A DNA stretch of 47,337 nt from Actinomycetota bacterium (GTDB taxonomy: Bacteria; Armatimonadota; SYMT01). Below the pieces are notes generated by a model. It saw nothing but the letters and a program-made list of their open reading frames with translations. It ran no database searches and was not told where the DNA came from. A program made the translations under genes and the position numbers. Shown one piece after another: positions 24,264-31,212 of the stretch. Numbering within the stretch: the stretch's first letter is position 1; each line of letters opens with the position of its first letter. The DNA lies in the NCBI GenBank assembly GCA_005798285.1, contig SYKE01000078.1, positions 1-47,337 on the forward strand, written 5' to 3'.

Positions 24264-25603
24264 CATCGCTCCACTCCGTCCGCCCACACCGAGGTGCCAC
24301 GGGCTCTTGCCCACGAGGTCATTCGGGCGGGATCTCCGGACCACAGACGGTCGACAGCCCAGTCGGCGGCGGCCGGCGCAGCCTCACACTCGATCCGGAT
24401 AACCGGGAACAACGGGGTGGGCGAGTCAGCCGGCAACCCTCTCAGCACGAGCTCATCGGCCGTTTGGGTGAAATCCAGGGGCTGATCGGTCGTGAGGAGG
24501 CGTGCGCCCAGCACGCGGGTCGCAAGTCCTGCCAGCCGCAGAGTCCCGGTTCCGTTCCAGAACCGAATGATCAGGTAAAGCCGATTGCCACGTCGAGTCT
24601 GCCGGCCCACCGTGACGAACTCACAGACCTCTCCGGCTTCCGAGCCATAGATCGCCTCGCCGTGGATACGCATCCAGGCTCCGATCTCGGCCATTCGCTC
24701 GACAAACTCATCCGGAAACTCGCCATCCGGCGTCGGTCCGACATTCAGCAGCAGGTTGCCGCCCTTCGACGCCGACTCCACCAGCATATCGAGCAACACG
24801 TCGGCCGGACGCCAGCGCTCCCCGCGCGTATAACCCCAGAGGCGCCACGTCGTCACCTGGCATGACTCCCACAGCCGGCTCGTCTCGGCGGTGATGTGGT
24901 GCTCCGGGGTGCCGAAGTCTCCCATCGCCGCCGAATGTCCGGTCCCCTCCCCCGCGGGGCCTGCAGAAACACGATCCTTAGCGCCGACTTTTCCCAGCCG
25001 GTTGTTGATGAGGATTCCGGGCTGAAGTTCACGCATCATGTCGACGAGCTCCAGACTCCGCCAGTCTTCCGCGTTGTGGGGCCAGGCGCCATCGAACCAG
25101 ATCACGTCGATTCGCCCGTAGTTGGAGAGAAGCTCCCTGACCTGTGCGTGAACGTACTCCCGAAACCGCTCCCAGCCCTTGGGATCGGCCTCCGGTCCAT
25201 CCCAGTACGCGGGAATACGCCAGTCCGCCAGTGAGTAGTAGAGCCCGACTCGAAGGCCGGCGGCGCGGAAGGCCTCCACATATTCCCTCACGAAGTCCCG
25301 CTCTGGGGCCTGACGAGCGGAACTGTAATCGGTGACCGCGGAGTCCCAGAGGCAAAAGCCATCGTGATGCCGCGTGGTGAGAACGGCATACCGCATGCCG
25401 GCCTCTACGGCACACTCAGCCCACGCTGCCGCGTTGAAGGCGCGGGGACTCCACGCGCAAGCTCGCTTCGAATAATCTGCCTGATCCAGGTGCTCGCGAA
25501 AGAGAACCTGCTCACCGCGCTCCCACGCGGAATAGGGACCCCAATGAATGAACATCCCGAAACGGGACTCAGAAAACCAGCTCCACTCAGGCCGCATTGG
25601 CAT
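24263..25603 (-). CDS. Alpha-L-fucosidase, GH29 family
   Basis: About 446 residues from ATG 25603, with GGAGG about 11 bases upstream; a GTG at 25648 is an alternative. GH29 hallmarks: SRFGMFIHWGPYSAWE near the N terminus, YAVLTTRHHDGFCLWDS with His79/His80, and IDVIWFDGAW with the presumed nucleophile Asp171. The later LLLNVGPTPDGEFP motif is also typical. It removes alpha-L-fucose from glycans. No signal peptide is seen, so it may be cytoplasmic, which is odd beside an exported partner. Its stop overlaps the Gfo/Idh/MocA start, so the two are a coupled pair. A short C-terminal beta domain is present. Confidence 0.92.
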   Translation of the reverse strand: MPMRPEWSWFSESRFGMFIHWGPYSAWERGEQVLFREHLDQADYSKRACAWSPRAFNAAAWAECAVEAGMRYAVLTTRHHDGFCLWDSAVTDYSSARQAPERDFVREYVEAFRAAGLRVGLYYSLADWRIPAYWDGPEADPKGWERFREYVHAQVRELLSNYGRIDVIWFDGAWPHNAEDWRSLELVDMMRELQPGILINNRLGKVGAKDRVSAGPAGEGTGHSAAMGDFGTPEHHITAETSRLWESCQVTTWRLWGYTRGERWRPADVLLDMLVESASKGGNLLLNVGPTPDGEFPDEFVERMAEIGAWMRIHGEAIYGSEAGEVCEFVTVGRQTRRGNRLYLIIRFWNGTGTLRLAGLATRVLGARLLTTDQPLDFTQTADELVLRGLPADSPTPLFPVIRIECEAAPAAADWAVDRLWSGDPARMTSWARARGTSVWADGVER

Positions 25604-25721
25604 CGACGTTCCAGCCTCCGGCGGATCGTTCAGCAGCGAGCTCAGCACGGCCTGCCGAAATCGAGACCGTCTCCCGGAAACGCGGCTCTGCTGCCGAGTT
25701 TCCGGGAGACGCGAGGTGTCG

Positions 25722-26753
25722 CTACATCGCAGGAGTGGGCGCAGGCGACGCGGCAGGCTTCGCTTCCCCTTTGGCGCGGAAGCGGTGGGTCAGCGAGAGG
25801 ATGAAGATCTGATCGGGGAAAGTCGAGTCCCGATCAAATCCGAGCGACCGCTGAACGTTGCGTTGAGTGGCGATGGGGACCGTAAACGAGACGGTGGTGT
25901 TGCCCCGGGTATAGACGAGCCCCGGCTCCACGGAGATCGTGTAGCCCGGACGCCGAAACCCGATGGTCTTCCCCATCACGTCATTAATCGGTACGCCCTC
26001 GATTCGGCCGGCCAGCACGAGTCCCAGACCCTTCACTCCCGGCACGGGATGGGTCACCCCAACCCGACCGAAGTACTGGTCCGAGATGCTCAGAAAGCGC
26101 TGGCGCGCCGCCACCGCTCCCGGTCCCGCCGGGGCGAGGAACGCCGGCGGAGAGAGCGTGCTGCTCTGGTCATCCGGCTGAATGATGTAGCCGCCGGAAG
26201 CGAACCACGTCATGCTGCCGACCCTCTTGAAGGTCTGCAGGTCCAGGATCATACCAAAACCGCCGTCGCCAGGCTGGATGGAGGGGTCCACCACCCGGAG
26301 TTGTTGGGCAGCCCCAACGCCGTTCGGGAACAGATCTCTGGCCTTATTGTTCCCGGTGGGAAGCTTCATCCCGACCCCGAGCGAGAAGTTGCCGGTTTTG
26401 CCGCGCTCCACAGGAAGCATCCATCGGCGAGCGACCAGGGAGATGTCTCCCAAGCCTTTGGTGCTCTGAACAAAGCGCGGGCTTCCGGCAACTCCGGCCG
26501 GGAGAGCTCGAGAGGAACTGGCATACAGCGTGATCGGCACGTTGAATGACAGGCTCCATTGGGGGTCGATCTGTCGGGTCCCGCCAAAGTCCAGTAATTG
26601 GAGCTTGGAGATGACGTTGGTTCCGAGGCGGGTCACCGGCTGACTGAGTCGAGTTCCACGGTACTGCTCGTCGGCCCGAAACCAACGATAGGACGCGCCG
26701 ATCTGCCAGTCACCGGGCGTGAGATAGAAGGTTCCTCGATCCGCGCCAATCAC
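25722..26753 (-). CDS. Outer-membrane beta-barrel-like protein (body; 5' end interrupted)
   Basis: A 343-residue frame, open from GTG 26753, of alternating beta-rich segments such as GDWQIGASYRWFRADEQY, SLSFNVPITLYASS, FSLGVGMKLPTGNN, FGRVGVTHPVPG and TVSFTVPIATQRNV, ending in SLTHRFRAKG. This is the pattern of an outer-membrane transporter or porin-like barrel. The mature N terminus APVIGADRGTFYL continues in the same frame from an upstream signal-peptide segment, from which it is separated by a single TGA (26778-26780). Without readthrough the barrel would lack its signal peptide. It may be a pseudogene or an assembly error. A proline-alanine tail ends the protein. Confidence 0.7.
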   Translation of the reverse strand: MIGADRGTFYLTPGDWQIGASYRWFRADEQYRGTRLSQPVTRLGTNVISKLQLLDFGGTRQIDPQWSLSFNVPITLYASSSRALPAGVAGSPRFVQSTKGLGDISLVARRWMLPVERGKTGNFSLGVGMKLPTGNNKARDLFPNGVGAAQQLRVVDPSIQPGDGGFGMILDLQTFKRVGSMTWFASGGYIIQPDDQSSTLSPPAFLAPAGPGAVAARQRFLSISDQYFGRVGVTHPVPGVKGLGLVLAGRIEGVPINDVMGKTIGFRRPGYTISVEPGLVYTRGNTTVSFTVPIATQRNVQRSLGFDRDSTFPDQIFILSLTHRFRAKGEAKPAASPAPTPAM

Positions 26754-26867
26754 GGGCGCGGCTGAACGTACGACGATTCAGCCCTGGGCGAAGGCATGCC
26801 GCGGCGGAAGCGTCGCGGCCACTCCCACGGCGAGCCAGAAGCCGATGCGGAGACACTTTGAGGACAC
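26754..26867 (-). pseudogene. Signal-peptide segment cut off from the barrel gene by TGA
   Basis: From GTG 26867 the frame reads a clear signal peptide, SSKCLRIGFWLAVGVAATLP then RHAFAQG, followed by TGA at 26778-26780 and then IVVRSAAPVIGADRGTF in the same frame as the barrel body. GGAAAA precedes the GTG. A C-to-T change in one codon (CGA to TGA) would explain the break. It is annotated as a fragment because only sequencing can tell nonsense mutation, readthrough or base error apart. Confidence 0.6.
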
Positions 26868-26969
26868 TGATGTTTTCCATTCGGCCGGATCGACAGGTCG
26901 ACAGTGCGGGCCCGGCCAGGGAGCAGATTGGCGAGCAGACGCAGTGTATTCCTTCTCGCCATCCAATAC

Positions 26970-26984
26970 ATCGAATAATTCGAT
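26970..26984. promoter_or_regulatory. AT-rich palindrome, possible operator
   Basis: ATCGAA (26970-26975), TAA, TTCGAT (26979-26984) is a perfect 6-bp dyad in the 163-base gap between the MFS transporter and the barrel gene. It lies about 103-117 bases upstream of the barrel start on the minus strand. It is strikingly AT-rich for this genome and fits a transcription-factor site, but no regulator gene is in the window. Confidence 0.35.
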
Positions 26985-27030
26985 ACTAGTCCCCCCATCC
27001 ATCGAGGTCGTTGGGTCATCTGGAGAGCCG

Positions 27031-28323
27031 CTAATGCGGTTCCACGACTTCGGCCTCCCCCTCCTTACGATTCATCAGCACGGCGGGAAGGAACGGTACG
27101 GCCAGCAATACAAGAAGCGTGGTGCCCGAGTTCACCCACACCAACTGCTGAAAGCTGAGCTTGTATCGGGCGTACAACTCGGAGCCGGCCCAGTTCGAAG
27201 CCTGTGTGGTGAAGTTCCAGACGCTCATCATGAGCGAATAGCCCAGCGCCTCGCTCCCCCGGGGCGTCGCTCGGGCAGAGAGATCGTAGAGCGGGAGGAG
27301 CGCAAGCACGAGCGTCATGCCCTCAACACAGGTGATGATCAGCGCCGTCTCGCGGTTCCGATAACCGAGGTAGCAGAGAGTCATCACTGCATGGAAGAGG
27401 ATGCTCACCGCCAGCAGCCGTCGAAGATTCCAATGGCGACAGAAGGCCGAGTAAACCAGCGTACCCAGGACCGCGCCCACCGCTTCCACGCTCTTCAGCG
27501 TCCCGATGAGGGTCTTGTCAAACTTCAGAACATCGGTTTGGAAGTAGAGGAGCGGCGTTCCAAATCCCGGCGCAGCCACCACCAGAATCACCAGCCCGGC
27601 GGCCGCCCAGAGGGTCTTGCTCTTAAAGAGATCGGCGGACTGACGCCGGAGGTCGGCCATCACCTTCGCCCGATCATGCTGCTTCGGCACTTCTTTCAGA
27701 GTCTTCGCGAAGAACGCCGTGAGTCCCAGATACAGGCCGGACACGATGGAGGCAGGAACCAGGAACGGAAGAATGGAGAGGTAGCCGCCGAGCGGGCCTG
27801 TGATGAACTTGACCGCACGTGTCAACGCCTGCCGCTGGGCACTTAGCCGTCCGGTCGCCTGAAACTCATGACCTACTTCCACCATCACGCCGCCCAGAAC
27901 GGTGCTCGTCATCGTGGAACAGCATGACCATAGGAGGTAGATCACCAACAGCGGGCCAAACTGCCGCGGCACGAGCGCGAGCGAGAGCCAGACCACTGCG
28001 GCGAGAAAGAGACTGATGACCAGATAGCTCTTTCTCCGCATCCCCAGTAGCGGCACAGCATCCGTCAAAATGCCCGCAAACGGCTTGAGATAGATCGGAA
28101 TCAAGGCAAGGAACATGAATTCGCTGAGCGCGTTCGCGTCCAGCTTCACCTGTTCCTTCAGCAAGAACTGCACCGGCAGTTCCATGATCTCCATGCTGAA
28201 ACTGGTGCCGAGCCAACCGAGGTTGACCATCAGCGCCGCCTGGAACAGGGCGCGATCTCGTGCCCGGGCGTCCAACGCCGGGGTTACGGTCGTTTCGAGA
28301 GCCGTTGCTTCGCCTGCCGCCAT
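27031..28323 (-). CDS. MFS transporter, BT1/folate-biopterin-like
   Basis: A 430-residue membrane protein from ATG 28323 with about 12 transmembrane segments (for example VIYLLWSCCSTMTSTVLGGV and TALIITCVEGMTLVLALLPL). The layout and motifs ALIPIYLKPFAGILTDAVPL and GMRRKSYLVISLFL resemble the BT1 (folate/biopterin transporter) branch of the major facilitator superfamily; bacterial members have unknown cargo. It lies downstream of the dioxygenase/dehydrogenase operon, separated from it by a hairpin terminator, and upstream of the barrel gene. The role in sugar uptake is inference from context only. Confidence 0.82.
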   Translation of the reverse strand: MAAGEATALETTVTPALDARARDRALFQAALMVNLGWLGTSFSMEIMELPVQFLLKEQVKLDANALSEFMFLALIPIYLKPFAGILTDAVPLLGMRRKSYLVISLFLAAVVWLSLALVPRQFGPLLVIYLLWSCCSTMTSTVLGGVMVEVGHEFQATGRLSAQRQALTRAVKFITGPLGGYLSILPFLVPASIVSGLYLGLTAFFAKTLKEVPKQHDRAKVMADLRRQSADLFKSKTLWAAAGLVILVVAAPGFGTPLLYFQTDVLKFDKTLIGTLKSVEAVGAVLGTLVYSAFCRHWNLRRLLAVSILFHAVMTLCYLGYRNRETALIITCVEGMTLVLALLPLYDLSARATPRGSEALGYSLMMSVWNFTTQASNWAGSELYARYKLSFQQLVWVNSGTTLLVLLAVPFLPAVLMNRKEGEAEVVEPH

Positions 28324-28370
28324 GAGCCACCGCCCGTCGAGTGAGAGTTGTTAGAGACCTATAGGACTAC

Positions 28371-28424
28371 AAAAAGGGCGGGCTGGTTTCGAGCAGTCCC
28401 GAGACATTCGGACAGCCCGAAACC
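28371..28424 (-). terminator. Intrinsic terminator of the six-gene operon
   Basis: On the minus strand GGTTTCGGGCTGTCC (28424-28410) pairs with GGACTGCTCGAAACC (28399-28385), 13 of 15 positions, with a short loop. TTTTT follows 9 bases after the stem (28375-28371). It lies directly after the SDR stop at 28431 and before the MFS gene. Confidence 0.65.
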
Positions 28425-28430
28425 GTCACG

Positions 28431-29216
28431 TCAGCGCTTCGGGAGAGCCCGAACAGCGCCCGTCGAAATGCCGCCATCAACCAGGATAGTTTGACCGGTA
28501 ACGTACTCGCTGGCATCGGAGGCAAGGAACACCACCGTTCCCTCCAGGTCTGTCGGGCGACCGGGCCGCTTGAGCGGAATCCGATCTGACAGATACGCCA
28601 CCCATTCGGCATCCTCGTACATCACCTTGTTTTGCTCCGTCCGGAACCATCCCGGCGCGAGGCAGTTGACCGTGATGCCGTGGGGACCCCAATCGTCCGC
28701 CAGGCTCATTGTCAACTGTTTGACCCCGCCGCGACTCGCGCAGTACGGTCCAAGCCCGGCATAACCACAGACGGAGGTCACGCTCCCGATGTTGATAATC
28801 CGGCCGTACCCACGCGGCACCATCCGGCGGGCTATGGCCTGGGCCACGAAGAACGTGCCGCGCAGGTTCGTATCGAGGATGAGATTCCAATCGTCCCAGG
28901 TGACGTCCAACGCCGGTTTGCGGACATTGCAGCCGGCATTGTTCACGAGAATGTCGATCTCCGGGAACACCTCAAAGGCGCGATCCGCCATGGACTGGAT
29001 GGACTCCTGGTCCCTCAGGTCGAGCGCCAGAGGCAAGACATTCCGGCCCAGCGACTCGATCTCCTGGGCGAAGTCGGCAAGTGACTCGACGGTACGGCTC
29101 GTGATCACGAGGTCCGCGCCCGCTCGGGCCAGGGCGCGCCCAAAGATCTGACCCAGCCCCCGGCTCGCCCCTGTGACAACAGCGACCTTGCCGGTCAAGT
29201 CGAAAAGTGAACTCAC
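28431..29216 (-). CDS. SDR family oxidoreductase with Arg in place of active-site Lys
   Basis: A 261-residue short-chain dehydrogenase from GTG 29216, whose GTGA overlaps the stop of the Zn-alcohol dehydrogenase. Motifs: TGASRGLG (15-22), NNAG (92-95), Ser145 and catalytic Tyr158. The normal YxxxK is YCASR, with Arg162 at the Lys position. The C-terminal VTGQTILVDGG is typical of classical SDRs. The closest subgroup by pattern is gluconate 5-dehydrogenase/3-ketoacyl-reductase-like. It is the last gene of the operon and is probably involved in sugar-acid or keto-sugar oxidation or reduction. Whether the Lys-to-Arg change lowers activity is unknown. Confidence 0.88.
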   Translation of the reverse strand: MSSLFDLTGKVAVVTGASRGLGQIFGRALARAGADLVITSRTVESLADFAQEIESLGRNVLPLALDLRDQESIQSMADRAFEVFPEIDILVNNAGCNVRKPALDVTWDDWNLILDTNLRGTFFVAQAIARRMVPRGYGRIINIGSVTSVCGYAGLGPYCASRGGVKQLTMSLADDWGPHGITVNCLAPGWFRTEQNKVMYEDAEWVAYLSDRIPLKRPGRPTDLEGTVVFLASDASEYVTGQTILVDGGISTGAVRALPKR

Positions 29217-30244
29217 GGCTGGAGCACCACCTTCATCAGTCCGGGTTCGTGGCCGTAAAGCCGCTCGAACCACGACGGGCCCTCCTCCAGGGGCGCCTTC
29301 GCAGTGATCATCGGCTCGACGAGCACTTTGCCCGCCGCCATCGCGTCGATGCAGGCCGGATACTCCCCGCAGGAGCCGCAGGTTCCATTCAGGCTGATCT
29401 GACGCGTCACCACGGCCTGCAGGGGCAGCTCGACCTGTTGAGCCAGGTTTCCCACGAGCGTCACCGAGCCACCCTTGCGCACTGCCGAAATCGCGGTCTT
29501 GAGGGATGCCGTGGCGCCAACCACCTCCATAGCGAAGTCTGCGCCCCGGCCCTCGGTCAGGTCGGCCACCGCGGCTGCAATGTCGACGCTGCGGGAGTTC
29601 AACCCGACATCTGCCCCCAACGAAGTCGCCTGCTTCAGCTTGAAGTCGTCGATATCCACGGCGATCACCTTGCTGCAACCGGCGGCCTTGAGGGTCTGGA
29701 CGACGAGCATACCGATCATGCCGCTCCCAACCACCACCGCCGTATCTCCAAGATGTATCGGCGTGCGGGCCGCCGCATGGAAAGCAATCGAGACCGACTC
29801 GATCAGCGCGGCGTGCTCAAAGGGAAAGCTCTCAGGGAGGGAGTAGCAGATGTGCTCCGGCACGGAGATGTATTCGGCAAAGGCGCCGTGACGGCGATAG
29901 TCCTCGCACGACACCCCCACGACGTTTCGGTTGTCACAGAGGTTGATCTCCCCCCGCCGACAAAACCAGCACTTGCCGCAGTAAACCGTCGAGTCGAAGG
30001 TGACCCGATCGCCTTCCTTGAAACGGCGGACGTTTTTCCCCACCGCCGCCACCTGGCCCGACGCTTCGTGCCCCATCACGAGCGGGGGAATGCGGCGACC
30101 GCTTCCGCCGTCGTAGCCGTGCACGTCACTCCCGCAAATTCCGCAGGCCCGGACCCGAATCAACACCTCGTCATCGCCGACTTCCGGGTCCGGAAATTCC
30201 GTAACCGTCAGCTTGCGATACTCCGTCAGCAACAGTGCCTTCAT
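29213..30244 (-). CDS. Zinc-dependent alcohol/polyol dehydrogenase
   Basis: A 343-residue medium-chain dehydrogenase from ATG 30244 (ATGA overlap with the dioxygenase stop). Catalytic zinc ligands Cys37 (GICGSD) and His59 (GHEASG) and structural zinc cysteines 89, 92, 95 and 103 (YCGKCWFCRRGEINLC) are all present. The Rossmann domain carries VVVGSGMIGML. The pattern is L-threonine/sorbitol dehydrogenase-like. It uses NAD(P)+ to oxidise a secondary alcohol of a sugar or sugar acid. It is coupled to both neighbours, so it probably acts on the product of the preceding steps of this operon. Confidence 0.92.
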   Translation of the reverse strand: MKALLLTEYRKLTVTEFPDPEVGDDEVLIRVRACGICGSDVHGYDGGSGRRIPPLVMGHEASGQVAAVGKNVRRFKEGDRVTFDSTVYCGKCWFCRRGEINLCDNRNVVGVSCEDYRRHGAFAEYISVPEHICYSLPESFPFEHAALIESVSIAFHAAARTPIHLGDTAVVVGSGMIGMLVVQTLKAAGCSKVIAVDIDDFKLKQATSLGADVGLNSRSVDIAAAVADLTEGRGADFAMEVVGATASLKTAISAVRKGGSVTLVGNLAQQVELPLQAVVTRQISLNGTCGSCGEYPACIDAMAAGKVLVEPMITAKAPLEEGPSWFERLYGHEPGLMKVVLQP

Positions 30245-31212
30245 CTCGCTTCTTCTCCTTGTTCTCGCCCCGCCAACTGCTCCCGGGCTCGTGCCTCGGC
30301 CCACGCCTTGAGGGGCACGTCATCCCAATTGAACGGGATCCACTGCTGCGAGGCCGGCTCCCACAGAGGGTCCGATCCCATCAAATCTCCACCGGTGGCC
30401 AGTTCGCCCAGAAGCTGGCGGCGTATCGGCGATGACGCATCCACCAACTTCGGATCCTGGCGAACGTAGTCGGTGGGCCGCAGCCACCGATAATGGTAGC
30501 CCACATAGATCACCTTGCGAGTGAGGGGTCCCAGGTTCGGTGTAACGCAGTGCCAGGTCGCGGTCCTCCAGAGGAGCGCCGTACCCGGTTCAACATTCAG
30601 TTCCAGCACCTGGTCATCCGGTACGCGACCGCCCATCTCCCGCAATTCCGCCGGCTTTCGACGGTAACTCCCCGGCACGAGCCGGATCGCGCCGGAGTTG
30701 GGTTGGGTGACGTCCGAGAGAAAGTACCCGACCTTGATCTCCATAAACGGCACGTGACCGTCGAAGGAGGGCGCCTCAAAGAGGTAGGGGCCGCAGAGAT
30801 CAGCGTGCCACACCAGGTTCCGATACCCCGCCGCGTGATCAGCGCCCTTCCCCACTCCGACTTCGCCGGCCTGAATGTGCTCGGGATAGGGCGGCCGGTA
30901 ATCCAGGTGAGAGGTGCGAATCTGAATGTTCCAGCCGATCGCGTCCACCACAAGCGGCAGAACCCGCCGGTGATCGATGAGGTCCAGGATCGCCTCGTGA
31001 TGCGCCAGCGCGTTTCTCACGGCGAAGTGGTCCTGATCCGTTAGGCCCTTCGCCGCACGAACCCGCCCGGCTACATCCTCGACGGCAGCGAGCAGCCGCT
31101 CAAGTTCTTCGCCCTTGAAGAAGCCGGGGAGGACGAGAAAGCCGTCCCGCTCAAAGTCCTGCCGCTGCTCGGGGGTCATCCCGAGCAGGATCCGGTTACC
31201 GTCGAGATCCAT
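30241..31212 (-). CDS. Phytanoyl-CoA dioxygenase (PhyH) family protein
   Basis: A 323-residue Fe(II)/2-oxoglutarate-type dioxygenase from ATG 31212, with GGAGG 7 bases upstream. Iron ligands are visible as WHADL (His136, Asp138) and the distal WHCVTPN (His221), with Arg232 (LTRK) placed to bind 2-oxoglutarate. Bacterial PhyH proteins hydroxylate small molecules, and many in this kind of genome sit in sugar or phosphonate clusters. It overlaps the preceding large gene by 17 bases and the next by 4. The substrate is unknown. A phytanoyl-CoA activity is not implied, since no beta-oxidation genes are near. Confidence 0.9.
   Translation of the reverse strand: MDLDGNRILLGMTPEQRQDFERDGFLVLPGFFKGEELERLLAAVEDVAGRVRAAKGLTDQDHFAVRNALAHHEAILDLIDHRRVLPLVVDAIGWNIQIRTSHLDYRPPYPEHIQAGEVGVGKGADHAAGYRNLVWHADLCGPYLFEAPSFDGHVPFMEIKVGYFLSDVTQPNSGAIRLVPGSYRRKPAELREMGGRVPDDQVLELNVEPGTALLWRTATWHCVTPNLGPLTRKVIYVGYHYRWLRPTDYVRQDPKLVDASSPIRRQLLGELATGGDLMGSDPLWEPASQQWIPFNWDDVPLKAWAEARAREQLAGREQGEEAR

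Noticed and set aside
26845..27846. 333-codon open frame on the plus strand
   Set aside because: Antisense to the MFS transporter; no recognisable domain.
29207..30469. 420-codon open frame on the plus strand
   Set aside because: Antisense to the Zn-dehydrogenase and PhyH genes; Arg/His-rich with no motif.
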